Shown: piece after piece, positions 34,086 to 43,449 of the stretch | Layout: each line of letters starts with the position of its first letter | Position numbering within the stretch: position 1 is the first letter of the stretch | Notes under the pieces: generated by a model | What the model saw: only the letters and a program-made list of their open reading frames with translations | What the model was told of the DNA's origin: nothing | The model's database searches: none | Position numbers and translations under genes: made by a program | NCBI GenBank assembly: GCA_938036835.1 | Contig: CALHWB010000040.1 | Coordinates: 1-64,000, forward strand | Source of the DNA: an uncultured Propionibacterium sp. | GTDB lineage: Bacteria > Actinomycetota > Actinomycetes > Propionibacteriales > Propionibacteriaceae | DNA length: 64,000 nucleotides | Direction of reading: 5' to 3'

Positions 34086-35339
34086 ATGAGGAAACTCCTC
34101 ACCATGGGTGCCGGGCTGGCCCTGGCCGGCGCCCTCGCTCTCAGCGCCTGCAGCAGCGGTGGCAGCGGATCGCCCTCGGGATCACCATCCGGAGGCGGTT
34201 CCCCGGCTGCCTCGGCCGGCAAGATCACCATGTGGGTGGATGCCAACCGGGAGCCGGTCATCAAGCCGGTAGCCGAGCGATTCACCGCGGATACCGGTGT
34301 GGCGGTCGAACTGGTCATTAAGGACAACTCCAAGATCGTCGATGACTTCATCACCCAGGCTCCCAGCGGTCAGGGCCCCGATGCGGTAATCGCCGCCCAC
34401 GACAAAATCGGCACCATGGTGCAGAACGGAGTCATCGCCCCGATCGAACTGGGCGATGCTGCCAGCGAGTTCCTGGATATCGCGCTGCGGGCCATCACCT
34501 ATGAGGGCCAGACCTATGGGCTGCCCTACGCGGTGGAGAATGTGGCCCTGATCCGCAACACCGATCTGGCCGCCAACGCCCCTGCCACCTGGGACGAGGC
34601 CGTGGCTGCCGGTCAATCCTCCGGCAAGCCCTTCCCGATTCTGGTGGGCGGCGATGATCCCACCAAGGCCAGCACCTACAATCTGTATCCATTCCAGCAG
34701 TCTTTCGGAGCGCCGGTGTTCGCCATGAACACCGATGGCACCTACGACGCCAAGCGGATCGGCATGGGCGGGGAGAACGGCAAGGCCTACGCCACCTGGC
34801 TGGATGCCCAGGCCAAGGCCGGCATCCTGAAGCTGTCGATCACCAATGACATCGCCATCCAGGAGTTCGTGGCCGGCAACAGCCCGTTCATTGTGACCGG
34901 GGCCTGGAACCTGGACAAGATCAAGCAATCCGGCCTGCACTACGCTATCGACCCGCTGCCCGCGGCCGGCCCGCAACCGGCGGCGCCATTTGTCGGAGTG
35001 CAGATCTTCGTGATGAGCGCCTACAGCCACAATGAACTCGCGGTACAGAAGTTCCTGACCGAGTATCTGAGTGCCGAGGACGTCCAGAGCGAACTCTACA
35101 AGGAAGGCAACCGGTCGCCGGCCCACAAGGCTGCCGCCGAGGCGGCTACCTCGGATCCCGATGTGGCCTCCTTCAATGCGGTAGGCGCCAAAGGCGTGCC
35201 GATGCCCAATCTGCCGCAGATGGCCGGGGTATGGACCGATTGGGGCAACGCCGAATCCGCAATCGTCGACCAGCGGACCACCGACCCGGCCGGCGAATGG
35301 GATGCGATGGTGTCGAAGCTGCAGGCCGAACTCGGCTGA
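34086..35339 (+). CDS. malE: Maltose-type ABC sugar-binding lipoprotein MalE
   Basis: 417 residues with lipobox LSAC (Cys22), then a Ser- and Gly-rich linker. The mature MalE-type fold follows: ITMWVDANREPVIKPVAERF, YGLPYAVENVALIRN, and FIVTGAWNLDKIK. AAAGG-type ribosome site ahead of ATG 34086. First gene of malEFG. The substrate is probably maltose or maltodextrin, inferred from family. Confidence 0.9.
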   Translation: MRKLLTMGAGLALAGALALSACSSGGSGSPSGSPSGGGSPAASAGKITMWVDANREPVIKPVAERFTADTGVAVELVIKDNSKIVDDFITQAPSGQGPDAVIAAHDKIGTMVQNGVIAPIELGDAASEFLDIALRAITYEGQTYGLPYAVENVALIRNTDLAANAPATWDEAVAAGQSSGKPFPILVGGDDPTKASTYNLYPFQQSFGAPVFAMNTDGTYDAKRIGMGGENGKAYATWLDAQAKAGILKLSITNDIAIQEFVAGNSPFIVTGAWNLDKIKQSGLHYAIDPLPAAGPQPAAPFVGVQIFVMSAYSHNELAVQKFLTEYLSAEDVQSELYKEGNRSPAHKAAAEAATSDPDVASFNAVGAKGVPMPNLPQMAGVWTDWGNAESAIVDQRTTDPAGEWDAMVSKLQAELG

Positions 35340-35509
35340 GCGAGTTCCGGCCCAGCCTCTACCGAACTCCGGCGGGCCCCAACCGGGGCCCGCCGGTACG
35401 CATTGCCGAATCCACGCCCTCGTTGCCGTCCAAGACGACAAAGAGTAACTTCAGACCAACCGTTCGGTGCCTCACAACCACAGTCAACCGATCACAACCC
35501 AGGACACCC

Positions 35510-37093
35510 ATGACCAGTGAACGGGAAGCCCAGATCACCCGGGCCCAGGCCGCCTTCTCCTCATCGCTGCCCGCCACCATGACCAAGGTCGTGCTGCTCG
35601 GCCTATTCGACGCCGTAATGATCCTTGCAGCCATGACCACCGCCGCCAAGGAAGCCTGGTGGCTGTTGGCAGGAATCGTGGTAATTACCGCGGCCATCAA
35701 CTTCATCTATCTGCCGCCAAATCGTCTACTGCCGGCCAAGTACCTGGCACCCGGAGTGGGGTTCATGCTAGTGTTCTCGGTCAGCGTGATGCTATTCACC
35801 ATCTACGCGTCGTTCACCAACTATGGCGATGGCCACAATGGTTCCAAGCGCGACGCGATCATGGCTATCCAGAAGAACAACCAGGTTCGCGTCCCCGACT
35901 CGCCCGAATACCCGGCTGCGGTTGCCGAGCGCAATGGCGAGCTATGGCTGCTGGTCGCGGACCCAACGCGCCATGGCGAAGTATTCGCCGGCAGCAACCA
36001 GGATCCTCTTGAACCGGTCAAGGACGCCCAACTCGATTCCCGCGGACGGCCGGCGGGCGCCCGCGGCTTCAATATCCTACAGTTCAACGATCTCAGCCAA
36101 CGCCAAGCCGAGGTAGCCGCCCTACAGGTGCCGATCTCCGAAGACTCCGCGGACGGCTATATCCGTACCACCACGGGGTCGGTGGCCTATGCCTACAACT
36201 CCACAATGATCTATGACCCAGTCACCGACACCTTCACCGATGCCGATGGAGTCAGCTACCGGGACAATGGCGAAGGCACCTTCGTCAGCGACTCCGGGCA
36301 GGTGCTGCTGCCCGGCTGGAAGATCCAGGTGGGCATGGCCAACTACAGCAGCGCCATCACCCACCCCGATATCCGGGCACCCTTCCTGCGGGTGTTGGCC
36401 TGGACCTTCGCCTTCGCGGTGCTATCGGTACTGAGCACCTTCGCGCTTGGGCTGGCCCTGGCCATGGTGTTCAACGTGAAGTTGCGTGGCCAGCGATTCT
36501 ACCGGGTGCTGATGATCCTGCCCTATGCCTTCCCATCGGCCATGATGACCATGGTCTGGAGCGGTATGTTGAATCGCGATTTCGGCTTCATCAACAAGGT
36601 CTTGCTCGGCGGGGTGGATATCGCCTGGCTGACCGATCCGACGCTGGCCAAGATGTCGCTGCTCATCGTCAACCTCTGGCTGGGTTTCCCCTATCAGTTC
36701 CTGGTCTGTACCGGGGCGCTGCAGTCCATTCCGGACGACGTCATGGAGGCTGGGCAGATCGATGGCGCCTCGGCGTGGCAGACCTTCTGGCATCTGAAAC
36801 TGCCGCTGCTGATGGTTTCCCTGGCGCCGCTATTGATCACCTCATTCGCCTTCAACTTCAACAATTTTACCCTGATCTACATGCTGACCAAAGGCGGGCC
36901 CCGGTTCGCTGACACCGAACTGGATGTCGGGTCATCCGACATTCTGATCTCGATGGTCTACAAGGTGGCTTTCGGCGATGCCGATCGGCTCTACGGCCTG
37001 GGCAGCGCCTTCGCCTTCCTGATCTTCATCATCGTCGGCTTCATCTCCTGGCTGGGTTTCCGCCAGACCAGAGCTTTGGAGGACATCAACTGA
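35510..37093 (+). CDS. malF: Maltose ABC permease MalF with large external loop
   Basis: 527 residues from ATG 35510 (AGGA upstream). About eight helices. Between an early helix pair and the core permease is a region of about 200 residues (roughly 100-300), external and hydrophilic, corresponding to the MalF P2 domain that contacts MalE. The coupling loop is EAGQIDGASAWQTFWHLKLP. The 170-bp gap after malE has no gene. The frame is open upstream into malE but that part is not MalF-like. Confidence 0.92.
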   Translation: MTSEREAQITRAQAAFSSSLPATMTKVVLLGLFDAVMILAAMTTAAKEAWWLLAGIVVITAAINFIYLPPNRLLPAKYLAPGVGFMLVFSVSVMLFTIYASFTNYGDGHNGSKRDAIMAIQKNNQVRVPDSPEYPAAVAERNGELWLLVADPTRHGEVFAGSNQDPLEPVKDAQLDSRGRPAGARGFNILQFNDLSQRQAEVAALQVPISEDSADGYIRTTTGSVAYAYNSTMIYDPVTDTFTDADGVSYRDNGEGTFVSDSGQVLLPGWKIQVGMANYSSAITHPDIRAPFLRVLAWTFAFAVLSVLSTFALGLALAMVFNVKLRGQRFYRVLMILPYAFPSAMMTMVWSGMLNRDFGFINKVLLGGVDIAWLTDPTLAKMSLLIVNLWLGFPYQFLVCTGALQSIPDDVMEAGQIDGASAWQTFWHLKLPLLMVSLAPLLITSFAFNFNNFTLIYMLTKGGPRFADTELDVGSSDILISMVYKVAFGDADRLYGLGSAFAFLIFIIVGFISWLGFRQTRALEDIN

Positions 37094-37094
37094 C

Positions 37095-38021
37095 ATGGCC
37101 ACCAAGTCACTCGAAACCGTCGCCGCCCATGACGGCGAGCTTCTGACGGTACCCATCAACCAGATGTCAGCCGGCGCCTGGCTACGCCGGCGTGGTTGGC
37201 GGCATCTGGTGGGTATCGTGGCCGCCGCCTGGGCAATCTTCCCGATCCTGTACGTGATCTCGGCATCGCTGGACCCGGCCGGCACCATGTCTGCAATCAC
37301 CGGCCTGTTCCGCAAGTTCTCACTGGTCAACTACCAGCAGCTATTCCACCAATCCAACCGGCCATACGGCCGTTGGTATCTGAACACCATCGGCCTGGCC
37401 ATCGTCACCGCTCTGCTCACGGTGTTGTTCTCCGCGCTGGCCGCCTACGCCTTCAGTCGTTTTCGTTTCGCCGGGCGCCGGCCCGCGCTGCTCGGCCTGA
37501 TGCTGATCCAGATGTTCCCGCAGTTGCTGAACCTGGTGGCCATCTTCCTGCTGCTAACCGAGTTCGGCGCGGTACTCCCCGCGTTGGGTCTTGGTTCCCT
37601 GACCGCGTTGATGTGCGTCTACCTGGGCGGAGCGCTGGGAGCGAATACCTATCTGATGTACGGCTTCTTCAACTCGGTGCCGAAATCCCTGGACGAGGCC
37701 GCCAGAGTCGATGGTGCCGGGCATGCCCGGACCTTTTTCACCATCCTGTTGCCGCTGGTAGTACCGACACTGGCCGTGGTGGGACTCCTCAGTTTCATCA
37801 ATACCTTCAACGAGTACGCCATCGCCTCGGTGGTGGTGGGCACCGATCCCAACCAGCAAACCCTGGCTCTCGGGCTGTACCAGTACATCTCCGAAGAGAC
37901 CAACACCAACTGGCCGATCTTTGCCGCAGGCACGGTATTGGCCTGTCTGCCTCCCCTGGTGGTCTTCTTCTGGCTGCAGCGTTTCCTCACCTCTGGGCTC
38001 ACCTCGGGCGCGGTGAAGTAG
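37095..38021 (+). CDS. malG: Maltose ABC permease MalG
   Basis: 308 residues, six helices, coupling loop EAARVDGAGHARTFFTILLP and C-terminus LTSGLTSGAVK. It starts one base after the malF stop. No ATPase gene follows, so energy probably comes from a shared MalK-type protein. Confidence 0.94.
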   Translation: MATKSLETVAAHDGELLTVPINQMSAGAWLRRRGWRHLVGIVAAAWAIFPILYVISASLDPAGTMSAITGLFRKFSLVNYQQLFHQSNRPYGRWYLNTIGLAIVTALLTVLFSALAAYAFSRFRFAGRRPALLGLMLIQMFPQLLNLVAIFLLLTEFGAVLPALGLGSLTALMCVYLGGALGANTYLMYGFFNSVPKSLDEAARVDGAGHARTFFTILLPLVVPTLAVVGLLSFINTFNEYAIASVVVGTDPNQQTLALGLYQYISEETNTNWPIFAAGTVLACLPPLVVFFWLQRFLTSGLTSGAVK

Positions 38022-38023
38022 CC

Positions 38024-38044
38024 ACGCGGCCCGTCGGGCCGTGT
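38024..38044 (+). terminator. malEFG terminator hairpin
   Basis: ACGCGGCCC-GTC-GGGCCGTGT forms a 9-bp stem with one G-T wobble, starting 3 bp after the malG stop. No T-tract, but strong for a GC-rich genome. Confidence 0.6.
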
Positions 38045-38057
38045 CGCGGCAAGGCCA

Positions 38058-38097
38058 TGGTCGCTGCCGGTTGCGGCGCCGCAACCGGCAGCGACCA
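38058..38097. repeat. 40-bp perfect palindrome between malG and tal
   Basis: Twenty bases (TGGTCGCTGCCGGTTGCGGC) are followed directly by their exact reverse complement, with no spacer. In RNA this makes a very stable hairpin right after the malG terminator. It may act as a second, bidirectional terminator or as a cruciform-forming site. No copy was noticed elsewhere in the window. Confidence 0.9.
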
Positions 38098-38236
38098 GAC
38101 GGCTCTCGCCATGACGCGGGCACACCCGGATACCGGCCCGCAGAGTCACTGGGCGCCACCCGATCCCGCCCGCCGGCCGCGGTTGGGGATGTTGCTGGCC
38201 GACGACCGGGCAACCGTCAGATAACCGTACGAGAGG

Positions 38237-38266
38237 TCGACCCGAGGTGGGCGGGTTGGCTAGAGT
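38237..38266 (+). promoter_or_regulatory. Possible tal operon promoter
   Basis: TCGACC (38237-38242) and TAGAGT (38261-38266) are separated by 18 bases, 34 bp ahead of the tal start. Reasonable match to a housekeeping promoter. Confidence 0.4.
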
Positions 38267-38300
38267 TTTTGTATCGGCCCTGTCGTCTGTGAGGAGGATA

Positions 38301-39404
38301 ATGAATCCCAACCTGGCCGCGCTCCACGATGCGGGTGTGTCGATCTGGCTGGATGACCTGTCTCGCGCACAGATTCGCAGCGGCGAACTGGCACGGCTCA
38401 TCGCAGAGCAGTCGGTCACGGGAGTAACCACCAACCCCACGATCTTCGCGGCGGCCTTCCAGAACCTCGATCGGTACGGTGCCGAGTTGGCCGCTCTGCA
38501 AGCGGCCGGGGCCGATGCCGAAGTGGCGATCGCCGAGCTAATGAGTAGCGATGTTGCCGAGGCCTGCCGGGTATTCGCCCCGGTCTACGCCGAATCCGAT
38601 GGCTACGACGGCCGGGTCTCGATTGAGGTATCCCCCAATCTGGCTATGCAGACCCAGGCCACTATCGACCAGGCTCGCGCACTGTACGAACGGGTTGACC
38701 AGCCCAACGTCCTGATCAAGATTCCCGCCACCCTGCCGGGGCTACCCGCCATTGCGGCCACCGTAGCAGCCGGCATCAGCGTCAATGCGACGCTGATCTT
38801 CTCGATCCAACGCTATCGGGCGGTAATGGATGCCTACCTGACCGGCCTGGAAGCGGCAGACGCGGCCGGCATCGATCTGTCGCGAATCCACTCGGTGGCG
38901 TCATTCTTCATCAGCCGCGTGGACACCGAGATCGATAGCCTACTCGAGAAACTGAATACCGATGAGGCGCTTGCGCTTCGCGGCCGCGCCGGCCTGGCCA
39001 ATGCACGGCTGGCCTTCCAGGCATATTCGGAGGTGTTCGGCTCCGAGCGCTTCCAAACCCTGGCCGCCAAGGGAGCCAACCTGCAGCGACCGCTGTGGGC
39101 CTCGACCGGGGTGAAAAACCCCGGTTATGAAGACACGATGTACGTCAGCGAGTTGGTCGCCCGACCGTGCGTGAACACCATGCCGGCCAGGACACTGGCC
39201 GCCTTCGCCGATCATGGCCTGGTCAGGGCGGACACCATCACCGGTACATATGCCGAGGCCGCGCGGACCATGTCGGAATTGCGCGCACTGGGAATCGAGG
39301 TGGATGCGGTGCTTGCGAAGCTCGAATCCGAAGGCGTCGACAAGTTCGTCGTCTCCTGGCACAAGCTGGTCACCAGCATCACCGCAGCCCTGGGCAAGGT
39401 CTGA
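38301..39404 (+). CDS. tal: Transaldolase
   Basis: 367-residue transaldolase of the long actinobacterial type; links the pentose phosphate pathway to glycolysis. VTGVTTNPTIF and the Schiff-base Lys region VLIKIPATLPGLPAI are present, as is PLWASTGVKNP. ATG 38301 has AGGAGG upstream. The frame is open earlier but lacks homology. First gene of tal-zwf-opcA-pgl; no transketolase gene precedes it here. Confidence 0.95.
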   Translation: MNPNLAALHDAGVSIWLDDLSRAQIRSGELARLIAEQSVTGVTTNPTIFAAAFQNLDRYGAELAALQAAGADAEVAIAELMSSDVAEACRVFAPVYAESDGYDGRVSIEVSPNLAMQTQATIDQARALYERVDQPNVLIKIPATLPGLPAIAATVAAGISVNATLIFSIQRYRAVMDAYLTGLEAADAAGIDLSRIHSVASFFISRVDTEIDSLLEKLNTDEALALRGRAGLANARLAFQAYSEVFGSERFQTLAAKGANLQRPLWASTGVKNPGYEDTMYVSELVARPCVNTMPARTLAAFADHGLVRADTITGTYAEAARTMSELRALGIEVDAVLAKLESEGVDKFVVSWHKLVTSITAALGKV

Positions 39405-39406
39405 GA

Positions 39407-40948
39407 GTGGATATCAAGGTGAATGGCAACGAGTGGGCCAATCCGCTGCGCGATCCCGCCGACCGCCGGCTCCCCCGACTCGCCGGCCCCAGCGTCCTGG
39501 TGCTGTTCGGCGTCACCGGGGATCTAAGCCGCAAGAAACTGTTGCCGGCTATCTACGATCTGGCGAATCACGGTGCCCTGCCGCCGGGATTCGGACTGGT
39601 GGGATTCGCACGACGGGATTGGACCACTCAGCAGTTCACCACCGAGATCGAACGGCATGTCCGATCAAACGCGCGCACTCCTTTCCGAGCGGAGGTCTGG
39701 CGGCAACTGGTGAACGGCATGGATTTCGTTCCGGGCAATTTCGACGAACCCGATGCCTTCGAACGGCTTCGCCAAGCCTTGGAGCGCTTCGACCGGGACC
39801 ACGGTACGGGCGGCAACCACGCCTTCTACCTGTCGATTCCGCCGAAATTTTTCGAAGCTGTCGTCGGGCAATTGCACGATCACGGCCTGACCGATCAACG
39901 CCACGGTTGGAAACGTGCCATCATCGAGAAGCCATTCGGCCATGATCTAACCAGCGCCCGCGAACTGAATGCCGTCGTATCGACGGCCTTCCCCGCGGAA
40001 TCGGTCTTTCGCATCGACCATTACCTGGGCAAGGAGACCGTCCAGAACCTATTGGCCTTCCGATTCGCGAATATGATGTACGAGCCCTTGTGGAACCGGA
40101 ACTTCGTGTCGGACGTGCAGATCACCATGGCCGAGGACATCGGGGTTGGTGGCCGCGCGGGGTACTACGACGGGGTGGGCGCCGCCCGCGATGTGATCCA
40201 GAATCACCTATTCCAACTGATGGCGCTGACCGCCATGGAAGAACCCAACACCTTTGACCCTCGCGATCTGCGCCGCGAGAAGGAGAAGGTTCTGGAGGCC
40301 GCCCTGGTGCCCGCCGGACTCGCCAGCCACTCGGCCAATGGGCAGTACGCCGGCGGCTGGCAAGGTGGCCGGCTAGTCAAGGGCTTCCTGGCAGAAGACG
40401 GCATGGATCCCGAATCCAGAACCGAGACCTTTGCCGCGATCCGGGTCGATATCGATTCGCGGCGCTGGGCAGGGGTCCCCTTCTATCTGCGAACCATTAA
40501 GCGGGCGCCGCGCCGGGTAACCGAGATCGCATTAAGCTTCCGGAGGACTCCGCACATGCCGTTCAAACAGCCGGATATCGAGGCCCTCGGCGTGAATACG
40601 CTGGTGCTGCGCATCCAACCGAATGAGGGTATCGAGATGAACTTCGGCGCCAAGGTGCCGGGTAGCCTGACGGAGATCCGGCAGGTCAACATGGACTTCT
40701 CGTATACCGGATCATTCACCGAAACCAGCCCGGAGGCCTATGAGCGGCTGATTCTGGACGTCCTGCTGGGCGATCCACCGCTATTCCCCCAGCAACGCGA
40801 GGTCGAATTGAGCTGGCAGATCCTTGACCCGGTGCTGGCGCACTGGGCCGGCACCGGACGTCCCGAACAGTACCCCGCCGGCACCTGGGGGCCGCGGTGC
40901 GCCCATGAAATGCTGGCCCGCGACGGTTTCTGCTGGCGGCGGCCCTGA
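39407..40948 (+). CDS. zwf: Glucose-6-phosphate dehydrogenase
   Basis: First enzyme of the oxidative pentose phosphate pathway. NADP-binding GVTGDLSRKKL near residue 40 and the active-site RIDHYLGKETVQN are present. GTG 39407 starts two bases after the tal stop, giving 513 residues. Confidence 0.96.
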   Translation: MDIKVNGNEWANPLRDPADRRLPRLAGPSVLVLFGVTGDLSRKKLLPAIYDLANHGALPPGFGLVGFARRDWTTQQFTTEIERHVRSNARTPFRAEVWRQLVNGMDFVPGNFDEPDAFERLRQALERFDRDHGTGGNHAFYLSIPPKFFEAVVGQLHDHGLTDQRHGWKRAIIEKPFGHDLTSARELNAVVSTAFPAESVFRIDHYLGKETVQNLLAFRFANMMYEPLWNRNFVSDVQITMAEDIGVGGRAGYYDGVGAARDVIQNHLFQLMALTAMEEPNTFDPRDLRREKEKVLEAALVPAGLASHSANGQYAGGWQGGRLVKGFLAEDGMDPESRTETFAAIRVDIDSRRWAGVPFYLRTIKRAPRRVTEIALSFRRTPHMPFKQPDIEALGVNTLVLRIQPNEGIEMNFGAKVPGSLTEIRQVNMDFSYTGSFTETSPEAYERLILDVLLGDPPLFPQQREVELSWQILDPVLAHWAGTGRPEQYPAGTWGPRCAHEMLARDGFCWRRP

Positions 40949-40957
40949 GGAGCGAAC

Positions 40958-41863
40958 ATGGCAATCCGGATTGCAGACGCCGACGCCCGGCAGATCAACG
41001 AGACCCTCTTCGCGCTGCGCAAGGAAGGCAAGGCGGCCTCCGGTCAGGTGCTCACTCTGGTCATCAATACCCCGGCCGAGGCACACGCCGAGGCCCTTGC
41101 CGAGGCTCGTGAAGCCGGGCAGATCCACCCATCGCGCATCCTGGTGGCGATTCATGGCCGGCACAACGGCTCGGGGCTAAGCGCGACGGTGCACACCGCC
41201 AATTCCACCACCGAGGTGATCACGCTGGAATTGTCCGGCGCGGTGACCGAGCACGCCGACTCGGTCCTGCTACCCCTGCTGCTACCCGAGCTGCCGGTGG
41301 CTTGCTGGTGGCCCAGCAAACCACCCGAGAATCTGATCGGCTGCCCGATGAGAAACCTGACCAGCCGGTTCATCATCGATACCGCTAAAGCTACGGATCC
41401 GATCGCCAAGGTTCACCAGTTGGCACCCCGCCATACGACCGGAATCACCGATCTGGCCTGGACCAGATTGACCCGTTGGCGGGCCCTGCTGGTGGCCGCA
41501 CTCGACCAGATCCGAGTTCCGGTACGCGCCGCCCACCTGGCTGCCCCAATCCAGTCGTCCCCGGCGGAATTGCTGAGAGCCTGGTTGGAATCGCGGCTAG
41601 GCATCAGCGTGGATCGGCTCGATCCGATGTCCAACTACCCGGGACTGCATGCGGTGCAGTTGCTGACCGATGCCGGCCCGGCGACGATACGCCGGATCTC
41701 GGCGACCGAGGCGGTGCTATCGCTGCCGGGCCAGCCGGATCGTCCCGTGGCGTTGGCCCGTCGCAGCACCCAACAGTTGCTCAACGAGGAGCTCACCCGG
41801 CTGACCGGGGATGCGGCCTACGATGCGCTGATGGAGTACATCGCAGCCATGGACGCGAGGTGA
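40958..41863 (+). CDS. opcA: OpcA, G6PDH assembly factor
   Basis: 301-residue OpcA-family protein, which assists assembly and activity of Zwf. It has the ARILVAIHG-like core (RILVAIHGRHNG), LLLPELPVACWWPSKPP and the ITDLAWTRLTRWRALL segment. GAGGAGCG precedes ATG 40958. Actinobacterial and cyanobacterial zwf genes commonly carry it. Confidence 0.93.
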   Translation: MAIRIADADARQINETLFALRKEGKAASGQVLTLVINTPAEAHAEALAEAREAGQIHPSRILVAIHGRHNGSGLSATVHTANSTTEVITLELSGAVTEHADSVLLPLLLPELPVACWWPSKPPENLIGCPMRNLTSRFIIDTAKATDPIAKVHQLAPRHTTGITDLAWTRLTRWRALLVAALDQIRVPVRAAHLAAPIQSSPAELLRAWLESRLGISVDRLDPMSNYPGLHAVQLLTDAGPATIRRISATEAVLSLPGQPDRPVALARRSTQQLLNEELTRLTGDAAYDALMEYIAAMDAR

Positions 41864-41866
41864 AGT

Positions 41867-42607
41867 GTGAGCCTGCAACGTATCTTCCGCTATCGCTCCC
41901 CGGACGAGCTGGCCACCAGCATGGCCGGACGGCTGGTTCAACGGATCATTGATCTGCAAGCCACTCGCGATTGCGTCAATCTGGCTCTCACCAGTGGCAA
42001 TACGGCATCCTCGATGTATGCCGCCTTCGGCATGCTCGCCCAGACGCCCAGCCTGGATCCTAACCGGCTGACGCTGTGGTGGTCGAGCGAACGCTATGTG
42101 CCGACCACCGATCCGCATCGCAACTCCACGCTGGCGTTGTCGTTGCTGGCCCGCAAGCTCTCGCTGGTGTCTTCCAATGTACACCCCATGCCCAGCACCA
42201 CCGGCACCCGGGATCCGGATGAGGCCGCCTACATCTACGCGACCGAGATCGGTGACACCATATTCGACATCTGCTTGTTGGGGTTGGGCCGCGACGGGCA
42301 TGTCGCGGCCATCTACCCGGACCATCACAGCTTGACAGTTCAGCATGAAACCAGCCTGCTGGCGATCGGCGTGACCGACGCGCCGGTCCCACCCCTGGAA
42401 CGAGTGACCCTGACCCTGAATACGATCAACCGGTCCAGTGAGGTCTGGCTGCTGGCCACCGGCACCGCGAAAGCAGACGTTGTGGCCCGGGCGGTGCAGC
42501 ACGATCCGGTGTTGCCTGCCGGCCTGGTACACGGGGCAGAGGCCACCTACTGGTTTCTAGACGCTGCGGCAAGCCGCCGGCTGCGGTATCACCGCTGCGG
42601 CTTGTGA
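41867..42607 (+). CDS. pgl: 6-phosphogluconolactonase
   Basis: 246 residues; hydrolyses the lactone made by Zwf. Motifs LALTSGNTASSMY, LWWSSERYVP, and CLLGLGRDGHVAAIYP. GTG 41867 starts 3 bp after opcA. Ends the pentose phosphate operon, converging with rbpA. Confidence 0.93.
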   Translation: MSLQRIFRYRSPDELATSMAGRLVQRIIDLQATRDCVNLALTSGNTASSMYAAFGMLAQTPSLDPNRLTLWWSSERYVPTTDPHRNSTLALSLLARKLSLVSSNVHPMPSTTGTRDPDEAAYIYATEIGDTIFDICLLGLGRDGHVAAIYPDHHSLTVQHETSLLAIGVTDAPVPPLERVTLTLNTINRSSEVWLLATGTAKADVVARAVQHDPVLPAGLVHGAEATYWFLDAAASRRLRYHRCGL

Positions 42608-42671
42608 CCCACCTGCAGATCGTCGGCAGGACATCGCGGGTTTGCGGCCGGCGGTCGAGCCGATTGCGGTT

Positions 42672-43028
42672 TCAGTAGATGACTTCGCCGCTGGAGCGCC
42701 GGGCCCGCAACAGCTCCAGCGCCTCGCTCAGGATCGCGACCGCCTCGGCGTCGCTGCGCCGCTCCTTCACATAGGCCAGATGGGTCTTGTAGGGGATATT
42801 GCGCCGCGGGGCCGGCGGATTCAACTGGTCGGTGCTGGCCGGCATGCCACAACGAGTGCATTCCCATTCCTCGGGAATCTCGGCGTCCACCGCGAAGGCC
42901 GGGCGCGTTTCATGGCCGTTGACGCAGTAATAGCTGATCCTGATTCGTGGCGCCGAATCGCCCCGCTCGGCCTCACCCATTGGCCCTGCGCCCACTCGGC
43001 TACCCCTAATGGCGTTGCCACCAACCAC
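42672..43028 (-). CDS. rbpA: RNA polymerase-binding protein RbpA
   Basis: Actinobacterial transcription activator that binds RNA polymerase and group 1 sigma factors. 118 residues with the core RISYYCVNGHETRPAFA, zinc-like Cys pairs (ECTRCGMPA), and the sigma-interacting C-terminal helix (SDAEAVAILSEALELL). Strong marker for Actinomycetota. Confidence 0.95.
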   Translation of the reverse strand: MVGGNAIRGSRVGAGPMGEAERGDSAPRIRISYYCVNGHETRPAFAVDAEIPEEWECTRCGMPASTDQLNPPAPRRNIPYKTHLAYVKERRSDAEAVAILSEALELLRARRSSGEVIY

Positions 43029-43069
43029 TTCTACTCCTCAACCAGGGATAATTGAAATCTGTCGAATGC

Positions 43070-43354
43070 TCACAGGTCGGGGCCGTAGATGCTGTAGAGC
43101 AGCAGCAGACCGATGATGCACAACACCCATAGCAAACCCACGATGATGGTCAGCCGGTCCAGATTGCGCTCAGCCACCGAAGTACCGCTCATGCCGGTGG
43201 TCATGCCGCCACCGAACAAATCGGACAGGCCACCGCCACGACCCTTGTGCAGCAGGATGAACAAGGTCAAAATCACACTGAGGACGACCAAGATGATCGA
43301 CAGGGTCATGATCGGCCAGGCGATCAGCGGTACGAAGGTCACGCGGAGCATCAT
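43070..43354 (-). CDS. secG: Preprotein translocase subunit SecG
   Basis: Small membrane subunit of SecYEG. Two hydrophobic helices around FILLHKGRGGGLSDLFGGG. I keep the start at 43354, next to a GGTGAG ribosome site, giving 94 residues; ATG 43309 would give the more usual 79. Downstream of tpiA as in most actinobacteria. Confidence 0.93.
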   Translation of the reverse strand: MMLRVTFVPLIAWPIMTLSIILVVLSVILTLFILLHKGRGGGLSDLFGGGMTTGMSGTSVAERNLDRLTIIVGLLWVLCIIGLLLLYSIYGPDL

Positions 43355-43449
43355 AACTCACCAGCCCGAACGCACCGAAACCGACGGCGCCGGCAAAGGC
43401 GAACGCCCCGGACCGGGTGGCCCGAGGCGTCCCTGAGGATCTCTGCCGA

